A stretch of DNA of 64,000 nt from Mesorhabditis belari (taxonomy: Eukaryota > Nematoda > Chromadorea > Rhabditida > Rhabditidae), in contig CAUEEP010000880.1 in NCBI GenBank assembly GCA_958450365.1, positions 310,001 to 374,000 of the forward strand, in the 5' to 3' direction. A program made the translations under genes and the position numbers. Under the pieces are notes generated by a model. It had not been told where the DNA came from. It searched no databases and was given only the letters and a program-made list of their open reading frames with translations. Position 1 is the first letter of the stretch. Each line of letters opens with the position of its first letter. Below, one piece after another: positions 40,524 through 53,228 of the stretch.

Positions 40524-41090
40524 AAACTGGAAAGTAAACTTTTTTACTGCTTTTTTTACAAAAATCTTTACTGCTAACTTTACTTGATAATAAAATGTTT
40601 CATTGGTTTGGTTTAACATGAAATATTAGTTGATTTTTGTTCTAATTTAAACATGAAAATTTGTATTGGAAATTTCAAATTTTGAACTAGGGAGCTGAAA
40701 AGTTGTGCCTGGGGGTAAAAAATGTGAATTGAGTGGTCAGTTTTTTCTAAAATTTCACTTTTTAAACCAGTGCATCGTTTCCCTCGTACGGCGTATCCCC
40801 AGTTGGTTTAAAACTAAAAAGTCGTGGTTTAAAGGTCAAGAATTGAAAAAAATGGGTGGTAAGAGTAGAAGATAAGATGGAGGTTAGTGCCCCAAACTGA
40901 AACCATGCTTTTAGAAGTCACAGAAATTCATTTTCCGGATCAGAGGCTATATCGAAATTTGGAAAAGGGACTTTTAGAGAAGTTAAATTCAGTATTTTGG
41001 CGTGTCAGCTCTTTTTCTAGACAATTTGCCATATCGCGGGCTGCCACGTATCGCATCGACACCTGAAAATATCATACTTTCCACTTACTT
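40524..41090. other. Spacer between convergent genes
   Basis: AT-rich sequence between the 3' ends of the TRIM-like gene (plus) and the TSP1 paralogue (minus). An AATAAA occurs about 70 bp after the TRIM-like stop. No gene is seen. Confidence 0.4.
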
Positions 41091-41420
41091 TTACGTATTT
41101 TCAAAACAAAGCCAAGCTTGAAGGCTTTTAGATTCCCATTTTATCTCTCACTTCATTTGTGCACCCCCTTGGCGGGGACGCGTTCCAAAACTTCTTCAAG
41201 ACACTTTCGGGAAGGTCTTGATGTTAATCGCTAGATTAACTAGATTAAGAACTAGTTATTTGATGAAAACCAAAATTATATTAACATTTGACATTTTTAT
41301 TGTTATTGTTGACAATGTTGATATTTTATTAAAGCGTTATTAGTGAGCATACAATAAATCAAGAATCAAAGATAAAGAAGTTTTGTTGGCACGTTAATTG
41401 AAGTGAAGTACAGGTTTTTA

Positions 41421-44400
41421 TCAGCAAGAGGCACCTTTGGAGCATGTGTACTTGCCCATATCTGTGTATTCACCAGCGGCCTGAATTTAGTTTTTCAAAA
41501 ATGAAAGGTTTCATAAAAAAGTTTACCGTCATGAATTGCCAGGCACCATTGCTTGAGCATTGATATCGTCCATCATTGTCGTTGTTGATCTAAAATGTGT
41601 CTGGAGTTAATCTGGAGTTTCTTACAACAAGAAGAAAAAAAGGTAAGAACTTACATAGCCACAATGTGTGTCGTCATTGGCGATCACTGTTGTCATATCT
41701 GTGCCCAAGACTTGGTAGTTAACCTTAAAATTAGTCTCTTGTCACTTCCCTAACCCTAAGCTTTACTAGCTAGTTTTCTTGTCACTTTCTTAATCCAAAG
41801 CTTTACTAACTAGTTAGTAAGGCAGTTAGTAAAGTGTTAGTAGTTAGTAACAAGTAAACAAGTTAGTAAAGTGTTAAACGGAAAAATTACCATCGAAGTA
41901 GTCGTGTTACAGCTCCAACCGCAAATGTTGCAGTTCGAGATGCCGTCCACGCTAAAATATTCACTCATCACATTTTGCGTTCAAATCCAAGTTAGTTAAT
42001 GGTTCATATAAAGAGATTCAAAGAAGTAAAAGATTCAAATCAATTAATGACTCAGATTCTCACTCACATGACATTTCCTTGAACATAGAAACCGTCTCCA
42101 TTTCCATTCAACGCATTCAGCTGTGCCAAAGTACATGATTGACAGCAAGGGACACCCTTTGAGCACGTGTACTTGCCCATATCGGTTGACACACCAGCAG
42201 CCTGAATTCAGACTCATCACATTCAACTTCAAACGATTTCCGATATGTATTATGGCCATACTCACCGTTTTGAATTGCCACACACCAGTGTCCGAGCATT
42301 GGTACCGTCCGTCATTATCGTTATTGATCTAAATAGTGTCCGTCAAGTGGTGGGTGACTTACACTTACATAGCCACAATGTGTGTTGTCGTTGGCGATCA
42401 CTGTTGACATATCGGTGCCCAGGACTTCATAGTTGACCTTAATAGTACCTTGAAAAATGTTGAACCAAAAATATCACCATCGAAGTGGTCGTGTTACAGC
42501 TCCAACCGCAAATGTTGCAGTTCGAGATGCCGTCCACGCTAAAATATTCACTCATTTCTCATGTTTTCAGTTTTTGCTTGTGAAAAGCTCTAATAGTCTA
42601 TTGATCAGCAAATACTGAAATACTTGAGCTTATCATCATTTTCGAAAGCTATTCTTTGCTTTGACTTTTACTGAAAATAATTTGTATATCGTAGTTCAGA
42701 GCTGAAAACTGATTCCCTACAAAGTCGCTGCATACTTACAAACCGTCCCAGTTATAAAAGTCTCACAAAATTCTTGCAAAGTACTAAACTTTCTATAGGA
42801 ATAGGAACCGAACTGGATGGAAAATAACATTAAGTTAGTTAATAAGCATCTCAAGAGAAGAAGAAGTAAAAAGTAAAGGACTTCAAAACAATTAATGACT
42901 CAGATTCCCACTCACATGACACCTCCTTGAGTATAGAAACCGTCTCCATTTCCATTCAACGCATTCAGCTGTGCCAAAGTACATGATTGACAGCAAGGGA
43001 CACCCTTTGAGCACGTGTACTTGCCCATATCGGTTGACACACCAGCAGACTGAATTGAATTCAGACTCATCACATTCAACTTCAAACGATTTCCGATATG
43101 TATTATGGCCATACTCACCGTTTTGAATTGCCACACACCAGTGTTCGAGCATTCATACCGTCCGTCATTATCGTTGTTGATCTAAATAGTGTCCGTCAAG
43201 TTGCGGTTTGCGGTTTTACGACAAGAATAAAAGATATAAAAAGAAATAGAAACTTACATAGCCACAATGTGTGTTGTCATCGACAATCACTGTCGACATA
43301 TCAGTGCCCAGGACTTTGTAGTTAACCTTAATATTCTCTTGAAAGATTTTGAAACAAAGAACTTACCATCGAAGTGGTCGTGTTACAGCTCCAACCACAG
43401 ATGTTACAACCCGACACACCATCAACTCTGAAAATAAGTGGATGCATAGGCTTTGTAATTATCTAGCGTTCTAAAGTTAACCTTATATGAATTTATAAAT
43501 GTAGGACTCACTGGATGTCTCCTTGAATATAGAAACCGTCTCCATTTCCATTCAACGCGTTTAGTTCGGCCAACGTACACGAATTGCAATCTGAAGAGAA
43601 TTAGAGAATTAGAGAATTAGAGGATTTAGAGAATCAGAATTTTTAGAGTACATTTGCAAAAATAGACAAAGATCCACTTCACGATTCGATGAAGGGAAGA
43701 TATTTTTGGAGAGAGATAGATGGATTGCTTCTTTAAGTGTAACACTACGTGAACAACTGTACCTCTACTTTTTCAGTTTCTTACATCTAAAAGCTCACTT
43801 TTCGCGGTGGTGGTTGCTTTTGTTGTGGTTGTTGCTTTTGTGGTGGTTGTTGCTTTTGTTGTCGTTTTTGTGGTTGTTGTGCAAGCGGCACCCTTTGAGC
43901 ACGTGTACTTGCCCATGTTTGTCAGCACACCAGCATTCTGAATTGGACTTTTTTCTGTTTACATACACTCACGAACCGTCCTGAATTGCCACACACCAGT
44001 CGCCGAGCACTGATAGCGTCCATCATTGTCGTTGTTGATCTAAATCGTTGATTGTTGAGGTTACCAAACTTAAGTACATAGCCACAATGAGTATTGTCGT
44101 TGACGATCACCGTCGTCAGATCAGTTCCCACGACTTTGAAGTTGACCTAAACGTTTTCATATTGAAGTGAAGACATCATTACAGCGCCATGAAGCGGGAT
44201 AAAGTGTGTTCTTCTCAAGTAAATTTGCATAAACAACTTTCTACTTGAGTAAAGCGTCAAGTAATGTACATCCTTAAAACGCCATTGGAAATCTGACTTT
44301 GCGCTCAAATATCTTCATGTTGAGTTGTCCAATTGAAATATTTTTTGTACCAATCGACAGAGAAAGACTTGGCGCATCTAATGATACCAATATTTAAATT

Positions 44401-47228
44401 CGACAGCCCAATACCAAGATATTTGAGTCCAAAGTTTGATTGCCCATGGCAAAAGGGGGCCGGCGTGTATAAATGTCCGATGACCCTTAAAAGGTGCATT
44501 ACTAGAGATGTACACACTCTAAAGCGTGCAAAGCTTTACCATCGAAGTGGTCGTGTTACAGCTCCAACCACAGATGTTACAACCAGTCACACCATCAACT
44601 CTGAAAAAAGTTTTCTTAACAAAATCTTATAGAGTTTTTGATGTTCTAGTAAATTCTATAGATAATACTGAAAATGCAAATGGATAGAACAACTTGAGAA
44701 ATGATGATCTTTATCACTTACATAACTGCTCCTTGAGTGTAGAAACCATTTCCGTTTCCGTTCAACGCGTTCAATTGAGCCAACGTGCACGATTTGCAAT
44801 CTTAAATGTTTTTCTGAATTTCAAACGCCAAGTCTTTTCATTTTTGATTAGCCGAAAAACCTATAAGGGTGTTGTTTTTGGAGCTCTAGCTTCTCCCATT
44901 CTCGAGGTGAAAGTTGCGTAAAGACGGACAGACGAACAGATACTGCTCTTTTACAATATAGTAGATATAATAATATCGTCAGCTTTGTCAGCTTTATTTT
45001 TGTGCTTACTTTTCGGAGCTGTGGTTGCCTTTGTTGTGGCTTTGGTTGTCGTCTAAAACTACACATTATCAAGGGAAGGCCGATCGGAAAACCTGCGGGC
45101 ATGTAGGCAGTGGGAGTAGTTCATAGGGTGGCAGCTGCATTCCACATTGGTATACAACCGGATTTGTTCCCAAGATTTTCACCTGAAAAACCGAAATAAG
45201 TTTCCTTTTCGGTTATTATTCCCAAATTTGTAAAATTGTAACGATCAAAGGGTAATAACAATCATAACCATGTGTAAAATTTGTGATTTCATAACTTTCA
45301 TCCTCCAATTCACTCACCACTTTGTTCCCGTTACAGCACGTGTTTCCGGCACATGGCGCTTTCTGACAGTGGACATTTTGGGTTTTCGCTCCGCTAGAAG
45401 TTGTGTTGCTTTTTGCTTTTTGACTTGTTTTGTTTGTTTTGTTTTTTTTTGGAAAATCTGTCTTAGAAGTTCACTTAAACGCAAAAGAATATGAAACTCA
45501 CGGGCATGGACAGCCATAGGACGACGATCGACACGTTCTCGTTTGTGTGACGGTTCCGCAAAGACCACAAGTGGCGTTGCACGAGCCAACGTTGGACCAC
45601 TCGGTCCAGAGACCTGAAAAAAGAACATAGCTACAAGATCTTTAGCGATTGGCTGTTGAGCCACTATTAATTTTTGTTAAATTTGTTTTGAAAGCTTATT
45701 GCTAGAGATCTGCTTTCTTTTAGTGCACTCACCAGCTGCTGGACACGGGCATGTATCGAACACTTCTGAAACACTCTTTCTATAGAAAAGAGGAGAAAAA
45801 GACAAACTTGTTAGGGCACATGTCGGCGCCACATAGTTGTCCGTTCTTGACACGTTTCCGCAAAGTTTCTGGCCCGTGGCACTGTTTGTGTACTGGAAAT
45901 GAGTGTGACGTTTGAAGGGTTAAAATTGGAGGTATTAGTATGCAATAAGAACTAAAAGAAGGTAAGAAGAAAAAATAAAAACTGACTTGTGTGTAGGGGG
46001 ATTTACAAGAAGGTCGTGGGGCAACGCACGCAGCAGGTGCACATGGAAGAACTCGTGATGCGAGGCCACTGGAACGCTGATTTTCGAAAAGCGAAAGCGC
46101 ATAGTAAAACGATGGATTTGGAAAATTGATTTGATTTTCTCAGAGATCTGGTGATATTTGAGATCCAATAGTCCAACTCGTTAGAAAAACTGTGATGATA
46201 CTTATCTATCGAAAACTCACGAGCACGGACATCCCTTGGACCACGAAGTGCACGTTCTTGTCTGCACCTTTTGCCCGTTCAACCCACAGGTGTCCGAGCA
46301 GCTCGTGTAGTCTTTCCAGTTCGACCAAAAGCCTGCAACTTGTTTTTTAGCCAACACAACTACCGTATTATTAAGTTTGCCGATAAGTCTTTAGACATTT
46401 TTCTACGAGCGTTTATGAATGACAAAATCACCAATTCATCTACAATCGGCTCCATTAGAAAGGTCTACTATTTTTCTACAAAATAACGTTCGATTTTGAT
46501 GAAAATCTTTTGTCCATGGTTTTTTATGGGGTAGTCAAAGTTGAAGTCGGGTAGACAAAAAAGGCGACAACCCAAGACGCAATTTAGGCGCTTTGCTTCA
46601 CAAAAACCTATGTTGCTGTCATTAGATAAAAGATAGAGTGCAAAAAGTTAGGTATATAGCCGAATTTTCACGATAATCTGTTCAGCCGATCTCTTTGTAT
46701 AGCCTTTTTTCGAATTTTAGGAAAAAGCTAGTTTTTGCACTCGAATTTACTTGGAAACAGACTCAAATCGGTACTTTTCGGTACAAATCGGTACAAAGGT
46801 ACTTTTCCATTAAATTTATTTCTGAAAGCAAATCCACTCATTGTCTCCATTCATCTAATAATCAAGTTACCATAAATAACCCACTCTGCTAGCTTTTATT
46901 TAACGACTCACCTCCAGCCGGGCATTTCGTACACGCGGACAGTGTAGAGGCCACTGTGGACACTGAAATTTGCAGTTGAAACAGTTTATGTAAGGTTTTT
47001 TTTACCGTATTTACCTATTATATTGGAAACCCTGCGCCTAACCCTTCGAAATATTAAGTTTTCAAAGATCTTTTTAAGGTAAAATGATCAATTGGTCCAA
47101 AATGTAATGATTTATTCTTGCTAGTAAAATTGGTTACAAAATTGGTTAAATTTGCAATGTATACCCATAATAAATTATCAGGATGACCTACCAGCTACCA
47201 GAAGATATAGGATAAGTTGAGAAAGCAT
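41421..47228 (-). CDS. Inverted paralogue of the TSP1 protein, four Cys-rich units
   Basis: The gene starts at an ATG (47228-47226) with the same signal peptide and ends in TGA (41423-41421). TSP1 exons lie at about 46218-46329 and 45502-45613. Exon 8 (about 45319) carries a 9-nt in-frame deletion. A first Thr linker is at about 45011-45052. Unlike the left-arm gene it then has one Cys-rich unit (about 44801-43900), a second Thr/Lys tract (about 43885-43800) fused directly after a unit exon, and three more units (about 43592-42980, 42980-42060, 42050-41421). I checked exon homology and most splice sites but not every phase. One donor (about 43978) is GTTCGT instead of GTGAG. Likely functional and secreted. 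Confidence 0.7.
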
Positions 47229-47745
47229 TTGCGTGGATAAATTTTCGAACTCTGCTCGGCCTTTTATAGATATTTCTGGTGTTCTTAGTATGCGGGAACC
47301 TGCGGGTGGAAGTGAACACAATAGTGTCTGCCACGAATTCCTATTTTCACCGCCTCAATAGACTTTTTTGTTCACAATGGAGGTCGACGGTCGAAAATCA
47401 TGGCTCGATACGGTTGTTAATTTAAATTTTTGCCTTTTCAAAACCGGGAAACCAGAATTTTTCCACTTCCCCGTTAGTTTCTAGCCGTTTTAACGACCGA
47501 GCAAAATCATTTTTTGGAAAATTTTTTAGTTTCAAAGCTAAAGACCGCTTAAGAATGTGGTTCTATCATGGTCCGAATCTCAAAAATTTGGATGAATTGA
47601 CATGGGACCCATCGTTAGCTCGCTAGCACTTCGAGAATTCCCACGAGCCATTGGTCCATGAATGGGGGAAGCACGATGCATTCCGAGGCGATTGTACAAT
47701 AGAAAACGTCGGTGCTCATCACTTCTACTAGGTTGGTGGGAAAAT

Positions 47746-48390
47746 AATCGAAATTTGGAGCCTCTAATTTCAAGTCCAAAACTAAAAGTCAATAACAAAT
47801 GAATTTGTTCAAAGTAAAAACCATCAGCATACACTGTTGCCAACGCGAAACAAGTTTTCCAATTCCATCAGAATAGAAATTTGGCGTTCTCGAGTCGATA
47901 AACTGCTGGGAAGCGTTTTCGGCCTCGCCCTGATTCTTGAACTATTTATTTTCTAGAAAATGGCACAGATGCTTGAAAAGGTGGAAATCCGTGGGAGAGT
48001 TTGGGCTTTTCATCTTTGCTGAGCCATTCGGATCTTCTTTTTCTGTTGTCGTATAGGATCCATTTTTCGTCACACGTGGCAATCCGATTCAGAAATGGAT
48101 CTTTTTCATTTCGGCTTGGAAGCGTCGAGGCGGCTGTCAGACGCCGCAGCCTCTGCGAGTAGCTTAATTTGTGCGGGATCCATTGCTTTATCTTCTATCC
48201 TTTCCGATTGATTTCAAATGAGCCAAAATTGTTGAATGATCAACCTGAAGGTCCTGTGCGTATTCTCGAGATGTTTTGGTCGAATCTCCTTCCACCAGTT
48301 TTTCCAATTCTTCATCATCAACTCTGGGAGGCCTTCCTTGACGTTCTTTTTAATGAAACGTCTCATCGTCCGAGTGAAGTCGCCGAAACC
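47746..48390 (-). mobile_element. Mariner remnant B, upstream of the TSP1 paralogue
   Basis: Contains a terminus (TAGGTTGGTGGGAAAATAAT from 47746) and, on the minus strand, transposase pieces matching 19080-19430 (EIRPKHLENTHRTF; the DEKWILYD region). Interrupted and frameshifted. Confidence 0.7.
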
Positions 48391-48635
48391 AAAAAGACCA
48401 TACCATAAGAAACACCATACCATAAGAAATACCGACATCAAATGGTGAATCGAGAAAGTGTATCGAAGCAATTTACAATTATTGTTCAAGTTTGTGCTTA
48501 AATAAAAGACAAATCAAGAAAACAAAAAGCAAAATCAAACATTTTAAAACATTTATTGCCCTTTGATGTTCAAGCTTTGATGAACCTGAAATTTGATGAT
48601 AGGCAAAAAACATAAGCAATCAGAGATCAAAGACA

Positions 48636-49166
48636 TTGAAATTGAACAGTTATTGGCTTTCTTTTCACAAATTTGGATTTATGCTTGAATTTTTTCTAGA
48701 AAAGGCGCAAAAAGGACAATCGGAAAGGAGCAATTCTTTCAAAAATGAACTTTTTCCCTTGGCGATTTCCATTTTGGGAATGGTGATGGTTGAGGTGAGC
48801 GGGCTAGGAAAGTTACAAGTGTAAATTTATAAAAAGTATTCAGTTCTATAAAAAGTTCTAAAAAAAGGATTAAAAAGTCTTCAGTTCTACCAAGTTCTCT
48901 TACAATTCTTCGTCAAACTATTAGCTAACATCATCTTTAATTTAAGCATTCATAGAGAAGTTTCAAGCATCGCCTGAATTCAAACGACTCAAGAGGCAAG
49001 GGGTGAGTTTAAAAACGGTTTCTTTTCAAGTAAAGAAATAAGTTCAAATCGACACTTTCAGTTCAATTTACACTGATTTCAGAAGATTTGTGGCAGCAAT
49101 TCGGACTGTCCATCGGGTGAATCGTGTGTCGCGGGCGGGAATCGAAAATATTGTCGAGGAAAATAA
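48636..49166 (+). CDS. Small secreted peptide with four cysteines
   Basis: Three exons are likely: one ending at the GTGAGC donor at about 48796, with a hydrophobic signal-like stretch (LFPLAISILGMVMVE); a middle exon of about 48973-49017 (KFQASPEFKRLKRQG); and a last exon 49082-49166 (TAA) with KICGSNSDCPSGESC and KYCRGK. A KR pair before RQG could be a processing site. Cysteine spacing C-x5-C-x5-C-x8-C recalls EB/WAP-like mini-domains, a loose resemblance. The start is uncertain: an ATG just before the hydrophobic stretch (48745) is one base out of frame, and the in-frame ATGs are further up (48636, 48681). The middle exon could also begin earlier at 48950, but that breaks phase. Confidence 0.45.
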
Positions 49167-49577
49167 TTGATGAGTTTGAATAAAAATAAAGCTTTTGATT
49201 TGATAAGCTAAAGCTTTGAGAACCAATCAAAACAACTTCTTTCTAGCAATAAATTACGTAATTTAACCGAAAACTGTCTTACAGCCGCCTTTTTCCTAGA
49301 CAGTGTTGTTTTAAAATCTAAAAACATCTGTATTTTGATGGCCCTGTTTGTTTTCTCTTTATTGTCAATTTTGTGTATTTATTCAGTTGTTCTATAGATC
49401 TTCAAAAACCTTGAATGTTTTTAGAATCTCGATTTGGATAAAAAAATTGAATAACATTAGTGTAAGTAGACAAAACTTTTTTGGAAAAGCATTAAAGAAA
49501 ATATTTTTCTGAGTATAAAAGGCCGGTTTTCGAGGAATAGTCAGCAATCAGCTTTTGTTTTGAATTCGATTTGTAAA

Positions 49578-50904
49578 ATGTTCAAAATCGCCTTGATTAC
49601 TGCCTTGACCTTTGCGGTGAGTTTAAGCTTAATCATTCTAATTGAAGCTAATAAATGGTTTGTTGCAAGATCTGATTGTTTCTAAATCTTCTCCCTTTCC
49701 TTTCAGCTCTCCCTCGCCGATGACCGCAAGAAACGCCAGGTTCCAGGGATGCTCGGATCAGTAAGCCTTGACAATTATGACATTAATTTATCAGAAACAG
49801 TATCCATCAAGGTACCAGTATTAAATTTATACCATTCAGGGCCCAGCCAGCATGGGAACAGGCCTAATGAGCCAAGGTGGACTGAACGGGATCTCAGGAA
49901 TCTCGGGAATCAATGGAGTCTCCGGATTGACCGGGTTGAATGGAATGTCCGGATTCTCGGGTATCAATGGAATCAGTGGAGTCAATGGCTTGACTGGTCT
50001 CAACGGTATCAATGGACTCAATGGAGTCTCCGGATTGACCGGGTTGAATGGAATGTCCGGATTCTCGGGTATCAATGGAATCAATGGAATCAATGGCTTG
50101 ACAGGTCTCAACGGTATCAATGGACTCAATGGTGTCCCCGGACTTTCGGGCTTCTCTGGACTCAATGGCCTTGGTGGACTGAACGGACTCAATGGACCTA
50201 ATGGAATCAACGGAATCAATGGATTGAGTGGACTCAATGGAATCTCTGGTTTAAATGGAATTAACGGACTTACGGGTCTCAGCGGCGTCAATGGACTTAC
50301 CGGACTTAATGGCAATGGAATCAACGGAATCTCCGGATTGAATGGAATCTCAGGGCTCACCAACGGACCTTTCCCATCAAATGGAGTGAGTTTAATGACT
50401 AAACCAGTTTTGCAATCTTAAATTTGAATAGAGAATTGATTGGAATAGCAAGTAAAACTTGTTGAATCGTCTAGAGCAATCCTTTGCTATTTCAACTTTC
50501 CTACGATCAAATTTCAGATCAACGTTTGCCTTAGTGTGCTTGATTGTGCTGGAGCTCAGGTAACGAATAGATAAGGAAAGCAACCATCACCTGTTAAAGC
50601 TAGCCAGCTATTGTCAAGTACTATCAATCCCAGAGATGCTGCGGAAATGTGAGCGGTGGTGGCCTCCTCAGCAGCATTTTGGGTGGAACTAGCGGCACTC
50701 TAGGAAAGCTCCCAGTTCTTGGAGGGGTTGGTTAATCGAAAGCTTGTGAATCTGATAATTATCAATGACTTGACAAGTATTTTTTACCCAGTTTTGTCAT
50801 TCTAAAGCCTACCTTTTCTACATTAAACCTTATGGCTGACGGTATCATTTCAGCTCGTTGGCCGCTGCTCTCCAATCTGTCTTCTCGGAGAGATCAACTT
50901 GTAA
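49578..50904 (+). CDS. Secreted Gly-Asn-rich repeat protein, 274 aa
   Basis: Six exons, 49578-49616, 49707-49760, 49840-50385, 50518-50559, 50634-50726 and 50854-50904, join in frame. The start MFKIALITALTFALSLA is a signal peptide, followed by DDRKKRQ, a likely furin-type site. The large third exon is almost entirely a repeat of six-residue units like GLNGIN, GMSGFS and GLTGLN, about 25 or more units. The C-terminal exons have a CC pair and CSPIC. The gene is flanked by a TATA-like gtataaaagg at about 49517 and an AATAAA about 32 bp after the stop. The composition suggests a structural or adhesive secreted protein, or a Gly-rich antimicrobial-like peptide; function is unknown. Confidence 0.8.
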
Positions 50905-51100
50905 ACCAAAAAGGGAACAATTTGAAACGTGTTGTAAATAAAGGCATTCATTTCTTTTATTCAAATTCACATTTCCAGGAAACCGCTTAGGGTTTTTTGG
51001 CATACTTACTTTTTCACTAAGGTTGCGGGTTACGGTAATTTATCCACAATTTAGCGTGCAGAAAGTCGTAAAACTTCATTTTTAGATTCAAAGTGTTATA

Positions 51101-52775
51101 CAATACCGAGCAAAAGCCTTACAAAATCACTTTTTCAAAAAATCGATTTATAGAAATTTTATTTATAATTTATAATTTTATAGATTTTTTTTATAGAAAG
51201 TGCCACCCGTTCGTAGGGCTTTTTTGTTTTTAATTAGAATAATATATGTACACTTTATTTACAAAAACAAATTTGAAGTTCAGCGTAAAGCAAAAAAGTA
51301 AATGAAAAAACTACTAAAAAATACCCTAAAAACTGGGTACAAAAATCTTGCAACACTTTATGTTTCTCATTTTTATTGTTTTCGAATTTATTAATTTTGC
51401 CCTAATTTTTGTTTTTTTCAGATGCCAGGTACCTACTTGACGACTCCCGAAAAAGAAAAATCATGAAAGCAAGAAAAAAAGGAATTTCTCGAACCGTTGT
51501 CTCCGACCTCTTCAAATGCGATCCATCGACCGTTTCTCGCATTCTTTCAAAAGCAAAAACGACTGCACTTCTGCACGGAAGAGAAAAGAAAGGACGGCCA
51601 AGAAGAACAACAGCAAAAGAGGATCGAATACTTGTGATGGCTTCCAAGAAGGATCCGAACATGACATCAACTGAGGGAGCTCGGCTGATCAAGGATGTTG
51701 CAAACAAGGATACCTCTCGATGGACCGTTTCGATTCTCGATGGACGATTGACTCAAACAGGACTGTATAGCCGGAGGGCTGTACGAAAGCCTTTGGTGAC
51801 CGCTGGCCACAGGAAATAACGGCTTCGATTCTCTAGGACGTATCAAAGTTGGACAAAGCAGGACTGGGCCAACGTGATTTTTGTCGATGAAACAAAAGTG
51901 GATATCTTTTCTTTAAAAGACAACCACTTGATCAGGCGACCCGTTGGAAAGCAAATACCCCTTAAATATGTGCGACCTACAATGCGAGCTGGCGGAGGAT
52001 CAATCATGTGTTTTGGTAAGCCTTATTTCTAATGCATGCATTAATTTGTCTTTTTCTAGGGACGATGGCAAAAAATGTGGCAGGTCCGCTCGTCCTCGTC
52101 CAGTCAACTATGAATGCTCGCCAGTATATGAAAATACTAGAAGGATGTCTACTTCCATTTGCTCAGGATCCATGGCTCCTCGAAGGTTCCTCTACCAGGA
52201 CAATTCGCCGGTCCACAAGAGCAAGCTCATGGGTCGCACGGTGAATCTCTCAAATGGAGGAAAAGCTCATCTCCCTGGATGGTTTGCCCTTAATAATGGT
52301 CTGTTGGTCAATGTACCCCCTATGTCGCCTGATTTAAACGTTATTGAGATTCTATGGGCTTACGTGAAGACAAAGTTACGAGGAAAAGACTTTCACACAA
52401 AAGTTGACTTATGGTTCTACATACGAAAAGTTTGGAGCTCAATTCGACCAGCAATTCTTCACGAATTAGTCGACTCAATTCCCAAACGACTTAATGAAAT
52501 GACTTTAGCAAAAGGTGGACCGATTGAATATTAATTTTTGATGTTTCTGTATAATGTTGCAAGATTTTTGTACCCAGTTTTTAGAGTATTTTTTAGTAGT
52601 TTTTTCATTTACTTTTTTGCTTTACGCTGAACTTCAAATTTGTTTTTGTAAATAAAGTGTACACGTATTATTCTAATTGAAAACAAAAAAGTCCTACGAA
52701 CGGGTGGCATTTTCTATAAAAAAATTTCATCGATTTTTCGAAAAAGTGATTTTGCGAGACTTTTGCTCGGTATTG
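51101..52775 (+). mobile_element. Tc1-like transposon with about 235-265-bp inverted repeats
   Basis: Ends CAATACCGAGCAAAAG, flanked by TA (51099-51100 and 52776-52777). The left TIR extends to about 51360 and the right one from about 52543; they differ by an AT-rich insertion at about 51157-51200. Long TIRs recall Tc3. Confidence 0.9.
51409..52534 (+). pseudogene. Tc1/Tc3-like transposase, frameshifted
   Basis: The first part (51409-51819) has paired HTH regions, including KARKKGISRTVVSDLF and DPSTVSRIL, and ends at a stop. The second resumes in another frame with DWANVIFVDETKVDIFSLK (first Asp) and MRAGGGSIMCFG, a 44-nt intron (52016-52059), and then AKNVAGPLVLVQSTMNARQY. A frameshift at about 52180 leads to YQDNSPVHKSKL (second Asp) and MSPDLNVIEILWAYVK (catalytic Glu). 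The gap between the second Asp and the Glu is 48 residues rather than 34, because of extra residues after SKLMG. The copy is dead. Confidence 0.85.
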
Positions 52776-52777
52776 TA

Positions 52778-53228
52778 AGTTTCTTCAGAGTTGATCAATC
52801 CGTGTGTTTTTAGTCTCAAAATGTGCGCCAGACTTTATCGTCCATAAAAATTATCGGCTAGGATTTTGTGGGCTGTTATCAGCGCCGAGAATTAACCCCT
52901 TAAAAGGAGGTCATTGATTGTAAAAATGATAATATTTTCGGTTTTAGCGAGTCAGATGGATTTGATAAATTCTTTTAGGTTCGTGTTCAGCACATTTTTT
53001 TACATTGAAATGACATATTTTGCAAGCAAAATCCAAGGCGATTACATTTTTACCTAGATTTTACGCGGATGTGCAACTCCAATAGAGCTCAAGGTCGTTG
53101 CTAGTGAAAACTAATAGATTGCCAAAAGAATAGGATATAAGTTAGAGGATATGATACAGAAAAGATAAAACTTGACAGAGATATCACGAGAGCTTTGACA
53201 GAGATCTGTGCTAATCGTAACTATCAAT
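52778..53228. other. Intergenic stretch before the lectin/B-box gene
   Basis: No exons recognised. It should contain the promoter of the gene starting at 53229; no clear TATA box. Confidence 0.35.

Larger units (their letters stand above)
41090..48390. repeat. Right arm of the large inverted duplication
   Basis: Inverse copy of about 19000-24090 with the same gene, introns and upstream mariner. It is longer because of extra Cys-rich units and an insertion at about 42545-42890. It lacks the 5S-like insertion of the left arm. Confidence 0.85.

Noticed and set aside
43706..43984. Leucine/tryptophan-rich plus-strand frame
   Set aside because: Antisense of the Thr/Lys linker and unit exons of the minus-strand TSP1 paralogue.
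49749..50201. Trp/Asn-rich plus-strand frame in the Gly-Asn gene
   Set aside because: Out-of-frame reading of the same repeat; the chosen frame alone joins the flanking exons.
49836..50363. Minus-strand 175-aa proline-rich open frame
   Set aside because: It is the antisense of the Gly-Asn repeat exon; the six-residue period keeps it open by composition. The plus-strand gene has matching splice sites and a signal peptide.
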